Shown one piece after another: positions 43,033 to 54,779 of a DNA stretch of 64,000 nt (positions are counted from its first letter, which is position 1; every line of letters begins with the position of its first letter). Origin of the DNA: Turnera subulata. Its lineage: Eukaryota > Streptophyta > Magnoliopsida > Malpighiales > Passifloraceae. The position numbers and the translations under genes are program-made. The notes under the pieces are model-generated. The model was not told the origin of the DNA. It did no database searches and saw only the letters and a program-made list of their open reading frames with translations. The stretch spans positions 51,367-115,366 of the forward strand of contig JAKUCV010006160.1 of NCBI GenBank assembly GCA_028386065.3. Reading direction: 5' to 3'.

Positions 43033-46000
43033 TTACTTCCCTAGAAGGCAGCGGATGAATTCAATCCTCTGTTCCGCCTCCAGCTCACAGAAATATGCCG
43101 CCACTTCAGGCTGCTTGCCCATCGCCATCACCACCTTGATGACATCACTTGCCATAACACCCATCTTCCTCAGCTCCTCGCCCAGTGAATAGAGTGAATC
43201 CTTCCTCCTGATTGCAGCAGCAATTTCGCTCATGTGCACGCCCTGTGACTCGAATCCTTGCACAACTGCTTCAGTCAAGGCCCACAAAGCTTCCTGTGCA
43301 GCAGGACCTGTCTTCCTCTTCCTGCTGCCACATGAACTCGACGCCATATTCCCATCAGGTGCAACCGAAGAAGAGGCGGCACCTTAGCCAAGAGCAGCAA
43401 CACTTGCTGCACCGGCTACGGATGGAGAAGGGTCATTGATGTATGCAGCTGCGGTGTCGGCCACCTCCGCCTCCTACATGTTCCGAATCATCTCTTCAGG
43501 GGTTTTAGCATCAACTCCAGTAGCCCTGTCACGACCAAATATCCCGCTGCAGCTTGGGGAAGTAGGGAAATGCTCGGCCGCACACATACTCCCTGGTAGG
43601 GTATTTCTACAAGACAGAAATATAAGAGTTAAAAACGACAAATCGTATACAGAATGTTGTAAATAAGTAATTCTACAAGAAAAATAATGTTTAGCGTCAA
43701 GAAAAGTAGTCACTAGGAGAACAATTGTGGTCGCTGAAAGTAATGAGCAACCAAGAAAATCTTGGTCACCTTGGTCGTTGTTGACTTTGTCGCTAATACT
43801 TAACAACTAAATAAAATTAATAATCATTATTATTTTTAACTACAACTTATAATACTAGTAGCTATTAGTCTTCTTTTAGTGACAGGATTACCTTGTCGTT
43901 AATACATTTAAAACTTCTAATGATGAGCAAATAGTCATTATGAATAAACAATTAAATTATTGACTGGCTATATTTTTTTTACTTAATGACTTAAGATAAT
44001 TAATTTTACCTGAATTCCATATAGTTCCAACGACTTCAATGCACAAACAGTAAGTAAATTCACAGAAATTATTTCATTAAAGGATAAAAGTCCAATCTCG
44101 GCCTAGACCTGCTAAAAGGCGCGCCTCCCAATTCGAAGTTTTTTCCTGGAAGTTTCCACCTGTTGCTCCCGGCAACAAACATGCGTGAACCATTTCACGA
44201 ATCGCAAATGATTTAACTTACAATATCAAGGCAAGAAACATATTGCGTAATGTTTTCCTAATATGCAGAAAAAAATGTGTACAAGTATGTATGAATGATA
44301 GGTAGACAACACTTAATGAAAACACATTGCGCCCTCTATTGGTATAAATGTGAACTTGTGTGGCTGCGTATGGTTTGTAGGTAAAGGCATGAGCCCTTGA
44401 AGTTCTACTTTCTTGTACCTGAGTGTCTACAAAAGAAACAAAAAAGCACAAAGACAGTTAGCTCAATCCATCAAGGTTAAAATAAAATTATCCTCTATGT
44501 TACAGGTAAATAATGACCGATGAGTACGCGTATAATTGTCATACATATATTTACCATAACCATACAGACGACATGAAACCTTTACCCTATTCTCTTGGGA
44601 GGGCCATCATCATCAAACATATGGAGTTATTTTTTCATATTTTGTCTTAATGTTGCTGCATACTTGGTGGGATGGTGGTCATGTTTGTTGAGCTAGCTGT
44701 GATAGTTAAACGAAGAAATTAAAAATACATGACAAATAGAAATAAGAAATGCACAAGATAGAATACAAGCAAGCCAGAGAACAAGATTGCTTTTGACCGT
44801 GCAAAGCTACAATGCAGAAAAATCAAATGGTGATACCTATATATATACCCGTATACACTAGGCTTAATCATCTCCACGGCTCCTTCAAGATAATCCTTTA
44901 GAGTCTTGGCACTGTAGGCATCATCCACAACACTACCAAAGCGTTTGTCTTAATTTTCACAATCTTGAACTTTATTTTCCAGTCCCTTGATAATCCTTCT
45001 TCTTCCCTTCATTTGTAGAAACAAATTCCTATCAAACCAGAAGACAATAACATAGAATCATCATCACATACGCACCTTGCCTTAATCTCTAAATTTATCT
45101 AAAATTGAGGCAACATGCCAACAGTCTCACATTCTTTATCATTACCATCATTATTCCCACTTTTCTCAGTTCATCTCCTCCTCGAAATCTTGCATAGTTA
45201 ACAAAGCAGGCGCAAAAGTGGCATCATATGACTACACATTTAAAAACAAACATATATAACTACACTAAGAAAAAGGTCCATGAGCTATATATAAATATGT
45301 ATATCACCAAGAGCTAGATAACAATCAGAAAGTAAAGTAATATGTAAATGTAAAGTGCGTTGCTTGGATATGTAGTTTTTAAAATTTATTCTGAGGTTAT
45401 ACTTTGTGGATCACTTGATCAAATTTAATAATAAACCTTGACATTCTATTTGAAAAAAATAATCAACAAGCCTTTTTTGGACTGGATTGTTTATTATGCT
45501 TACAACTTAGTTTAGCCCAAGAACAACGAAGAACTATTTATTATGCCTAGCTAGGTCTGTTGTGTATTATGCTTAGGACTAGATCACTTTTTTTTTCAGA
45601 ATTTGAGTGAATAAATAAGCAAAAATTAAGCAATTGAATAGAAATATCTTAATATGGCCACATCCAAAAGGCAGATTGTGCCACGATTCAAGCAAATATA
45701 TATGGTTATTGAGAGGGAGATTCGTTTTGGTTCATTGTAGACTTTTAGAAAGAATGGAGGTACTTAAACCCCAACCAAAAACTAGAACTGTATTCAGATT
45801 AAATCCAATAAAAAATCAACCATAGGATTAAAGCATGAAAAATACTAGGGAATGGAGGAAAGGTTTGCTTACCAGACTCTCTCTTCATGCCGGAATCGCT
45901 CATCCTGCGGGTGTTCACTATCTCTTGATGAAAAAGATTCCACAAAGTGGCTGGGAAACTGCTATCTTTTTAAAGCAAAAATAATGAATTCATTGGAACA

Positions 46001-46727
46001 ATTGCCTGCGAAATTTTTTTTGATATAGAACAATTGCTGGCAGAGTTATCTAGCAAAAACAAACACCTAAATTCATAGCCATATATGAAAACAAAGAGTG
46101 ATAAACAATAAACAACCAACTAATGGCTTAGTTAGATCTTCTAACATTTTCTTTTATTTTCTTAAAGAAAATTATTATAACGTGGGACTATATTAACGAC
46201 GACATCGGGTAAACAATAATGACAAGATCAAAAAGTGGTAACTGATAAACTTAACTATGAAAAGGTAAATGACCAAATTTTAGTTTAGTCACTATATATA
46301 TACCAATGACTACCAAATGCTAAACTTGGTCACTAGGATTGGTAAGTAGTAACCCATTTTCTTCTAGTATAAAGTGTCCACAATAAGGGTGGAGGGTTGA
46401 ACGTACAATCAGGTATGCCTCAAGTATGTCCGACGCATCCACCTCAACGCAGCACTTCTCTGGGTTCACCCAAAGCCACTGGTAATTCGCCATCTCCTGT
46501 GCGGCAAAGTACTTGGCCTTCAATCGTTTCATCTTAGTTCTGACATGGTTGACAAGAAGGTTGCAGTTGGGGATCTTGGCCTTCATCCGAGCCACAATCT
46601 GAGTAATGGTTCCCGCCCAGAATGATCCAGCATCAACCTGGTGACCCTCAACCACCAAATCTTCCAGAATGTCGACTAAGGCATCGACTTCTGGATCAGT
46701 CCAGACCCTTTTATCTCCCATGCTCAT
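43033..46727 (-). pseudogene. Harbinger Myb/SANT-like DNA-binding protein
   Basis: Two exons. Exon 1 (46727-46407) starts MSMGDKRVWTDPEVDALVDI and includes TQIVARMKAKIPNCNLLVNH, VRTKMKRLKAKYFAAQEM and WVNPEKCCVEV, the Myb/SANT-like domain of PIF/Harbinger ORF1. It stops at a donor GTACGT (46406). The acceptor TTGTAG (43607) gives exon 2: KYPTREYVCAAEHFPTSP and FGRDRATGVDAKTPEEM, then a TAG at 43474. A further stop near 43386 precedes the C-terminal helical part (43347-43033) with SEIAAAIRRKDSLYSLGEEL and RIEFIRCLLGK. In autonomous Harbingers this protein helps the transposase enter the nucleus and bind the element ends. The intron holds a 2.7-kb CACTA-like insertion that leaves the splice sites intact. 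Confidence 0.8.
43671..46369. mobile_element. CACTA-like non-autonomous element in an intron
   Basis: The left end TTCTACAAGAAAAATAATG and the right end CCATTTTCTTCTAGTA fit decayed CACTA termini (consensus CACTACAAGAAAA). Subterminal phrases TAGTCACTAGGA, TTGGTCACC, TGGTCGCTGA and GGTCACTAGGATTGG are repeated in both orientations near both ends, as in CACTA elements. The interior (44000-46100) has no transposase. The exact 3-bp duplication could not be fixed, so both ends are approximate by a few bases. Confidence 0.6.
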
Positions 46728-47281
46728 GCTAAACCAATAATGACATTATACATCCAATACAACAAACCAACAATCACATTTCACTACCAGTAAAACAATC
46801 ACGAATAAGCCATCACATTTATGAAACAATTTATTGTCCTACAACAATCACATAATGCATCGCATCCGGCTGTCCAACAATCAAGACAATTTAATTGTCA
46901 GAAATACAGGCACGGGAAAACAGGAATTACTGTTCACAACTCAAATATTTAATACACATGAAAGAAACAGGACAAATTTTTTTATAGCCGCAGTAAGTTT
47001 ATTTAGTGTTCCTCCAATCATCAAACATGTCTTGTGCTAGGCCATCACGCCAAGCAGTCCATTCATCAGTAACCTGAACACCCTGAATATGCTTGGGTGC
47101 CTCTTCCGAATCATCTTCATCGGCGTTTAGGGGTCTCATTATTCTCTTCCGGATCAACCGACATGTTGGCCCTAATACAATTATGCAACAAGCAACATGC
47201 CATGATTATCCTACTCTGGGTTCTAATTGGGTAAAAAGAAGGACTCTTAAGAATTCCCCATCTTTTCTTTAATAATCCAAA

Positions 47282-48891
47282 GGGTAAATGCATATATTGG
47301 GGTCCGTACTATTTAATTTGTCCCATTTAGGGGTCTGTACAATTTTATGTCCCTTTTATATACCCATACTATTATATATAGGGGTCTGGGTCAGCCCCCC
47401 ATCTGACGTGGACTGCCCGGGCAGCGATTGGGTCAAACGCGCGGTAAATGGACGACACGTGGAAGCGCGTGAGCACGTGTCTTGCATGCGTTGACAGCAA
47501 GGCATGTGGGGCCCACCACCCGTATTTCCTTCCAAAATTCTTTTTTGTTAATTGGATTTATTTTATTTTGTTAAAAGAAAAAAAGGAATGGAATTTTTTT
47601 TTTTAAAAAAAGAGAGGCTAGCCTCCACTGATCAAAACGATCAGCAGAGGCGCCCAATTTTTTCCATCTTTTTTTCTTTTCTTTTTTTTTTCTTTTCTTC
47701 TTCTCTTTCTTCTCTTTTCTTCCGCCACCCCACCTTCCCTCTCCCCGATTTTTTCTTCACGAATTCAGTCCCTCTCCCTAACCAATTCCCCCAAAACCTC
47801 TCCCCTCTTTTCCGTTTCTTTACTCTTATTTTCATTTTTCTTTCCCTCTCATCCTCTTCCTCGATTCCTCTCAACCAACCCACACGTCGCCGCCTTTTTC
47901 TTTTCCCCTCAACCTACCGCCGCCGCCGCCGTGTTATCGGTCTCCACCACCACCGTTTGTAGCCGCACTGGTTGCGGTTCTCTGACCGGTTCTCTAACCA
48001 TCATGTTTCGTCTTCCTCGCTGCCGTAGCCACTGCCCCTGCCTCCTCAACCGGCTCCGCCACCACCACTACCCCTGCCTCCTCCACTGGCCTCATGCTAA
48101 GGGATCCGATCGCCCCTGCCTCTTTCTTTAATTGGAGTCCTAGCTCTGCCTCCTCCCCTTCCCCTCTCTCTGGCATCGACGCCTCCATCGTCACCCCGTC
48201 TTCGAAGGCTTCGTCTACACCTTCACCGCCGCCTCAATCGATGGCTCCCTCTACGTTGCATACAGCGGCCAGATCTCCTTCTTCGACTGGACAGGCATGG
48301 GCGAGCAGCAGAGCGCGACTTTGACGTGCTTTAGATTTTGGGAATTTCTTCAAGAAGTGTTTTGATTTGAATTTAATCAGGTTTTGATTTAGATTTATTG
48401 TTGGAGATGGTGGTTGCATTTGTTGGAATGGTGATTGTTGGTAGAGGTGGTGGAGGGAGTTGGGTGAAACGGCTACCATGGAAAGGTAGGGGACAATGGG
48501 TGTGAGGGCAGTCGGGAAGAGGATGAGTTTTTTTTTCTTTATTTTTTTTGTACATTGTTTAATTTTTTATTAATAAAAATTTATTAATTTAATTATTAAA
48601 CATAAAACGGAATAAAAGAAATTGATTCCAGAAGGAAATACGGGAGGTGGGCCACACATGCCTTGCTGTCAACGCATGCAAGTTACGCACTCACGCGCTT
48701 CCACGTGTCGTCCATTTACCGCGCGTTTGACCCAATCGCTGCCCCGGCAGACCACGTCAGATGGGGGGCTGACCCAGACCCCTAAAAGGGACAATATATA
48801 ATAGTATGGGTATATAAAAGGGACATAAAATTATACAGACCCCTAAAAGGGACAAATTAAATAGTGCGGACCCTAATATATGCATTTACCC
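47282..48891. mobile_element. MULE, possible Pack-MULE
   Basis: 1610 bp with inverted repeats of about 255 bp at both ends (47282-47540 and about 48630-48891), starting GGGTAAATGCATATAT. A perfect 10-bp target duplication ATAATCCAAA lies at 47272-47281 and 48892-48901. Long inverted repeats with a 9-10 bp duplication identify the Mutator superfamily. No transposase inside. The middle (47700-48330) is GC-rich, gene-like sequence. Confidence 0.88.
47700..48330 (+). pseudogene. Gene fragment inside the MULE
   Basis: This is a CT-rich leader followed by GC-rich sequence unlike its surroundings, with a CCGCCGCCGCCG run near 47920 and a coding-looking stretch toward 48200-48320. That stretch reads VFEGFVYTFTAASIDGSLYV, AYSGQISFFDWTGMGEQQS. 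Stops lie before it and frames change, so it is not expressed as such. The higher GC and the 5'-UTR-like pyrimidine leader suggest a captured 5' end of a plant gene. I do not recognise the parent gene. An alternative is that this is just the family's own interior. Confidence 0.5.
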
Positions 48892-50189
48892 ATAATCCAA
48901 AAGCACGTTCAATGACAATCCTTGCCATTGCAAGATTCATGCTGAAAATTCCTCGTGGTTCCTTGGCATTCTTGGACCAGAAGTAGCCCACTCTTTGAGG
49001 TGGTACCTCATACCTCTATAAGGAGCACAAAATCCAGGACCGTGGGTGTATCCAGCATCAGCCAAATAATAATTACCTATAACAGCATGTGCTTCGCCTA
49101 TTAATTATGATAATAGTTGAAAGATTAATCATTTTACAGAACGAGTTACTTAATGAACCTACCCCTGGGAACTTGCAATCCTCCCGGTCTCCCAACAACA
49201 TCAAGCAACACCCTTGCATCAGTAGCAGACCCTTCCCATCCAGGGAAGACATAAATGAAATTCATGTCTCTGTTACAAATTCCTAACACATTGGTGGCTA
49301 TGTGACCTTTCCTGCTACGATACCTAGACTTAACAGAAACAGGAACTGTGACATCTTTATAGCAACCATCTAATGCACCTAAACAACCCTTAAAACATTT
49401 CCACCTATTGTCGGCGCAATCAGCAGTCACAGGTTCGGGTTTAACAAACAACTCTTTCTGCACACGAATCAGTGCCTTCAACACAACATGGAAATGCCTA
49501 CTAATGGTCTCACCAGACCTCTTAAACCTAACCTGGAGGGGCCTATTCTTTTCGTGGTGTGCTAAGATGTGTGCGAAAAGCACTACTTGTTCATCTACTT
49601 CTACTTCACCTTTCGATCTGAGACCTCCTTTAACCCTAAGTAACTCACACAATCCCGCGAATGCAATCATGTCCATCCTAAGATTTGTTATAGTATCCTT
49701 ATCTGACCCCATACACATTTCAACTATGACTTTCTTCCTACTTTGATACGTGAAAAAAGTTTTATCTCTCAATGCTCTTCTATTCTCACTTCGCTCACCT
49801 ACAGAATGCATATATCCACAAATGCAGCACAACTCAACAAAATTTGAAGGTTCATCCCCCATATGACACACATCACAGCAGCAAGTTTAGCACGTTCTCG
49901 GCGGTCAATAGTGGTTTATAAGAAGCAACCAACAGGAAAAACATAATTACAACATGCACATTGCCAACCATGCTATCTACAAGTGCAAATCATGACAACA
50001 TATTCACCACAACAACATTTACAGTGACATACAAACATTATTTCAGAACAGTACAAATAATAGAGGAACATACCTCTATTGACCTTCCCAATAAATTCTC
50101 AGCAACCTGATATGGAGTTTCCCTCTTAGCCACCACAAACTGTTGACAGAAAGAACATAATTTTAGGCAATGCACAGGATAATGGATAT

Positions 50190-50860
50190 TTGGTACGTGG
50201 CATTGTGCACAAGGTCAGCGTACCCAACCAGGTGGGGATTAGCTAGGTATGAGTTTCCAGCCGATATACCGAATATCCATTGGCCATTCACAAACCAATT
50301 AAACACACAGTGAAGCATCAAACGATAATTAGCAGTGCGCAATCACATAATACATTGCAATGACACAGTCATAATCCATGCAGTTCCAATAAAAAATAGC
50401 AATGGTAGGGGAACAGGCAAATCAAAGAGCATTAAAGATAGATTTTGCACAACAGGAAATGATATTTTTGTATGTGGCATTGTGCACAAGGTCAACCTAC
50501 CCAACCAGGTGGGGATTAGCTAGGTACGAGTTTTAAGACGATATACCGAATATCCATTGGCCATTCACAAACCAATTAATCACACAGTGAAGCATCACAC
50601 GACAATTAGCAATGCGCAATCACATAATACATTGCAATAACACAGTCATAATCCATGCAGTTCCAATAAAAAAGAGCAAGGGCAGGGGAACAGGCAAATC
50701 AAAAAGCATCAAAAATAAATTTTGCACAACAGGAAATGATATTTTGGTACATAGCATTGTGCACAAGCTCAGCCTACCCAACGAGGTGAGGATTACCTAG
50801 GTATGAGTTTCCAGCCCATATACCGATTATCATTGCCCATTCACAAATAAAGTTGCATAC
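50190..50860. repeat. 277-bp tandem duplication, about 2.4 copies
   Basis: The phrase GGCATTGTGCACAAGGTCA, then CCAACCAGGTGGGGATTAGC, recurs at about 50198, 50477 and 50755. Copies one and two align over 277 bp with about 10 per cent differences; the third is partial. It lies upstream of the transposase within the Harbinger element. Confidence 0.9.
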
Positions 50861-51469
50861 TATTAACATGTCATGGCTTATTTCAACATGGTCAGGGTAA
50901 GGCAAAATAGAGAGCAACAATGGCAATTGAAGCATCACAAAACGCATAACAGGGTTTAAGAAATATGTTTCATGCATCGAACGGCCAAGCAAGACAATTT
51001 AGGAGTATACATTGCAAAACAAGAGCATACAAGCAAGAACAGAAAGTATTCATGCCAATTAAAGAGTATACAAGCCAATTACACAGTCAACCAAAGTGAA
51101 CTAAGCACATTTACACAAATGAAGAGTACACATGCCAATTACACAGTCATCCAACGCATATAGGCCAATTTCACCGGTTGATGGAGCTAATTAGTTATTT
51201 TCAGTTTCGGGTTACCAAAAAAATTGGGGATTCATACAAATTAGAGAGCATCATGGTTAATTGAAGCTTGGAACAACAATTGCCGGACACAATTGGGAAG
51301 GATAGATACCAATTACACAGGCACACTAACCTGATTTCAGATTCCTAATTTAGGGTTTCCAGGAAAAATTTAGGAATTTGTACGAATTAGGGAGCATCAT
51401 GGGTAATTGAAGCATCAAACAACTATTACCATGGTTAATTGCAACGACACATGCCAATTATAGAGGTAC

Positions 51470-51770
51470 ACGAATGTTTAAAAAAATTAGGGTTCATAAA
51501 CAGAAATTGGGAATCGGCCTCTAACACCGCGAAATCGACAAGCTGCAGGGATTAGAGACACGAAACACAGCATGGAAAGCACAGAGACACAATCAGAACC
51601 CATCAACACAACAGAGGTACACGAAGCATTAAACAAAATTAGAGTTCATATCAGAAATTGGGGATCAGCCTCTAACACCGCGAAATCGACATGCTGCAAG
51701 AAGTAGAAATACAAAACACAACATGGTAAGCACTGAGACACAATTAGAACCCATCAACACAACACCCAAA
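51470..51770. repeat. 152-bp tandem duplication near the right Harbinger end
   Basis: CTCTAACACCGCGAAATCGACA occurs at about 51519 and 51671 within longer matching blocks (ACACAATCAGAACCCATCAACACAACA). No coding content. Followed by GA-rich sequence (51840-51990) and the terminal inverted repeat. Confidence 0.85.
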
Positions 51771-52321
51771 CCATCAACACAACTCAGAACCATGACACAC
51801 ACCCACAAACATTGCATGCACGAGAAAACAGACAAAGACCAGAGAGAACGAGCAGAGGAAGAGACGTAGTCATGTAGAAGAGAGGAGAGGGAGAGCCGGA
51901 AGAGTCAAAGAAGAGGGAGAGGCACAGACAGTAGAGAAGAGAGATGGGAGAGAAGAGAAGAGACGGGAGAGAGAAGGAGAGAGAGAGACGTACTAGGAAT
52001 GAGGCAGAGAATAGGGTTTTCTCGCTTTTATAGACCAGGGGTTTTTGGGCATTCACGAAAATGAGCAGGGGCAAATTAGGGAGCAAAACAGTGCTGTCAA
52101 TGGGACTGTGTTCTGTTCCAGGTGTTTCGAGTGGACGAGAAAAATTGTTTGTCCCAAACGATTTGGACGAGCGTCCCGCGTGAACAGTGTGTCCAGCCAT
52201 CCAAACATCCACCCCTTGGGCCCTTGTCCACTCGCGCCCATCCCTGTCCCGCGTTCCAAACGCACCCTTAAGAATCCTCAGCCAAAAGTATTTTTGCGGT
52301 GTCTGCATAGTCCACCCTCAC

Positions 52322-52418
52322 CTAGCATATAATAATCCCAATGACTTTCTTGCATCCGATCAGGAACAGTAAAGGACGGTCCACCAGCACCAGCAAAAAC
52401 ATGGGCAAAAGTTAAACT
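52322..52418 (-). CDS. Candidate host exon next to the Harbinger element
   Basis: Minus-strand acceptor CTGTCCAG (52419-52426) and donor GTGAGG (52316-52321) bound an open 97-bp stretch reading SLTFAHVFAGAGGPSFTV, PDRMQESHWDYYML. Codon-like composition and splice sites suggest a real exon; the family is not recognised. It could belong with 40648-40854 across the Harbinger insertion. Confidence 0.35.
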
Positions 52419-52444
52419 CTGGACAGTGTAGTAATATATTTCAA

Positions 52445-52950
52445 AAATAAAAATAACTATTCCACATTGGTGAGGAAGGATAGAATGACTGGTACAGTTA
52501 AATTAGTTAGAGAAAAATACTGTAAAGTGCAGTCAAATTGGTTGGAGAAAAATCCTAAAAAAACATAGTCAAATGTTGTTACCTAATGTTTAGGAGAGTT
52601 TTGTGCAAGTTGACTGTTACATTTTATTGTTAACGTTAACCCTCTCCCATTCCATTTACCTATATATACCCTTCCCATTCTAATCATTGGATAGAACACA
52701 AAAGTACAAGAATTCTTTCAGTTCTTATTTCTTCTCCCCCTCACAAAATTTCCCTCTCCTTTGTTCTCCTTGCTGGGTTCTTAATAGATATTTTCTTGGT
52801 AGTTTCTGATATCTTGCCATTTATGGTAGAAGAACTTGTTGTATCCTGGGAGAACTTTGCAGTAGGCAAAATATTCCTTTAGGACAGTGCCTAGCATGAC
52901 TCAGGTTATGTACTCAGTTCCCAATTTTTCAACAATTTAAAGGAATATTG
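52445..52950 (+). repeat. LTR-like promoter segment of a copia element
   Basis: TATA box CCTATATATACCC near 52659-52671, followed by a pyrimidine-rich leader (CTTCTCCCCCTCAC). The layout is that of a plant retrotransposon LTR, but no matching second copy or exact ends were found, so the call rests on structure only. Confidence 0.3.
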
Positions 52951-54300
52951 TTTTATATTTTATTTTCTTTTAGTTTTCTCTTATGTTAAATTGTACTTAC
53001 AATTTTTGTTTATGGTTTGACAAAGCTATTGCTGGAAGAGGAACTAAGAGGTGCAAAGAGGAAATCAAGGTTGTAAATGAGGAAAAGGAGAGAAAGAAAT
53101 TTAGCCTGGTGAGAGGTATGTTTTCTGATAAAAAAATTTGTTTACAAGCCTTAGGTGAATACTAATCCCAAATTAAACAAAGTTGCACATTGTAGAGAGT
53201 CAAATAATTTTATTTTCAGTGTGAAATTAAAATAAAAAATAAAAATCCTCCTAACTCAAAAATTAATTTTGGTGTTAGGAGATGATATTTGTGTTGTGAT
53301 CATAAAAATTAGGATTAATGTGTAGTTGGAATAATAAGCGAAAATTAATATGCTTACTAGAGGCTTTTGTGATCAATTTTTACAAAGAAATTTTTGGTTT
53401 TGTAAATTTATGAATTTGTGACATGATAAATATTTATTGAATAATTTTATGTGAAATTATTCTTATTTAATTTTTCATGGGATTTATCCATAAAAAGTGC
53501 TTATGGATAAAATTTATATATGAGTTTATCATCTCTTAGTGAGATTTATTGTGAAAATTTAAGTTATATATATTTTTTTTAAGTATGAGGTTAAATTTTT
53601 AAAAAAGTTGGGGTTTTTTGTTCCTTAATTTTGAGAAGGAAAAACTATGTGAAAAATATTTTTATCGCATATTTTAAGTCAATTTCTGAAAGTAAAATTT
53701 TGATCGAGTGCTAATTAATGTTGGCTCTCTCTTGAATTTGAGAATTTCAGGAAAATAAAATTCTGTGTATGTGATGCATAAATTTAGTACTATGGAATTT
53801 TTGAGAATTCATATATGCTTGACTATGTATAAAATGACAATTTTATTCATTTGAATAATATGACAACTATTATTATATATGATATCGAATTGACTTTTTT
53901 GCTTTTAATTCTAATATGTGGTGAAGCAAGTATTTTGGATTAAAATTATAAGGGATAGTGGTAGCTTAGTACTATCACAAAATATTTAATTGAGGAACTT
54001 CTTATGAAGTTTAGACATTTTAATGTCAAATTGATGTGTATCTCCTTATGATTTAAATCCTAATTAAATATAGAGAAAATCTAATATTCAATATAAGTTT
54101 GCACAAATTTATTGAGAATTTGTTGCAGTAGTGGGTAGATTAAGCCGTTGATATATACATAATCATAGTTGTGATAATGGAGCTGCTTTGTGCAGACTTA
54201 ATAAATTATTTGAGATATACCATAAAACTGTGGTATATATCATAGTGGGCTTCCATTGTACTAACTGAGAATATAATGATGTAAAATGAATTTTTTAATT
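52951..54300. other. Very AT-rich segment without recognisable genes
   Basis: Homopolymer-rich A/T sequence. A short open piece at 52983-53165 has no recognisable content. Probably decayed copia interior linking the LTR-like segment to the pol end at 54320-54770. Confidence 0.45.
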
Positions 54301-54319
54301 CATATGGAGTCAAGTTCAC

Positions 54320-54770
54320 TCATGGTGATGCCTATATTTAGGCAGTGAGCTATGTCAGAAAAGTTGTGAATTCTAGTAAAACTAAGACAGAATACAATTT
54401 CTGGATTAGCTGACATTGAGGCTAAGTGATTGTAAAATTTCTTAGCAAATGTTCCTTTGGGAATAAAACCAACTGTGTCTATGCGTTGTAATTGCGAGGA
54501 CGCAATGTTCAACATGATCATAATTAATTATTATAATGAGGATAGACACATATGATCAATACCCTATGGTATAATAGTGCTATTAAGAGATGGAATAATT
54601 TCCATGTATCATTGGAAGTCATAAGTGATTTGGCCGATCCTCTGACAAAATCAAGGGAAGAAAATTAACAAGTGAAACATCAAAGGAAATGGGACTTTAT
54701 TATGCCTGTTTGAAACAAATTAGTGATGGTAACCCAACCTGCATGATTGGAGATCCCGTGAAATAGGTTC
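54320..54770 (+). pseudogene. pol: Copia Pol, RNase H C-terminus
   Basis: A decayed RNase H tail on the plus strand. 54340-54420 reads KTKTEYNFWIS (position of the T-x-x-x-E-Y motif). A later stretch reads SAIKRWNNFHVSLEVISD, LADPLTKSREEN (54570-54670) and, after a stop, ETSKEMGLYYACLKQISDGN, PTCMIGDPVK, ending at a stop near 54767. LADPLTK and the G-N-P-T...GDP ending are typical of the C-terminus of one group of plant copia Pol proteins. It is full of stops. It is oriented toward the LTR ending at 55549, which is probably its 3' LTR. Confidence 0.7.
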
Positions 54771-54779
54771 ATATGGGTA

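Larger units (their letters stand above)
46999..49905 (-). pseudogene. PIF/Harbinger DDE transposase
   Basis: The N-terminus (from about 49905, DRRERAKLAAVMCVIWG) shifts frame near 49860 and continues FFTYQSRKKVIVEMCMGSDK, then MIAFAGLCELLRVKGGL and RSGETISRHFHVVLKAL, the helix-turn-helix region. The DDE nuclease core follows: CLGALDGCYKDVTVPV (first D), YRSRKGHIATNVLGICNR and FPGWEGSATDARVL (second D). Exon 1 ends at 49163; an 86-bp intron (49077-49162) leads to NYYLADAGYTHGPGFCAPYR. After a one-base shift comes MARIVIERAFGLL (catalytic E). At this point a MULE is inserted (47282-48891). Beyond it KKRWGILKSPSFYPIRTQSR, CCLLHNCIRANM and, after another shift, TDEWTAWRDGLAQDMFDDW end at 46999. 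All three acidic residues are present, but the frame is broken at least three times. Confidence 0.85.
40955..52267 (-). mobile_element. PIF/Harbinger DNA transposon, 11.3 kb, with nested insertions
   Basis: Terminal inverted repeats GGGTGCGTTTGG (40955) and CCAAACGCACCC (ending 52267), with TTA target duplications at 40952-40954 and 52268-52270, the PIF/Harbinger signature. On the minus strand it carries the usual pair, a DDE transposase (49905-46999) and a Myb/SANT-like protein (46727-43033), plus a third ORF (42584-42226). A CACTA-like element and a MULE are inserted in it. A second TIR-like GGGTGCGTTTGGTT lies inside at about 41441. Without the insertions it would be about 7 kb. Confidence 0.9.

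Noticed and set aside
47552..47962. 136-residue ORF with a Ser/Phe/Arg-rich sequence
   Set aside because: It spans a pyrimidine tract in the MULE; low-complexity translation with no domain.
50335..50800. Paired 62-residue ORFs (MRNHIIHCN...)
   Set aside because: They are duplicates made by the 277-bp tandem repeat, without a domain or conserved start context.
51784..52308. 174-residue ORF at the right Harbinger end
   Set aside because: It translates GA-rich subterminal sequence and the terminal inverted repeat; no coding signature.
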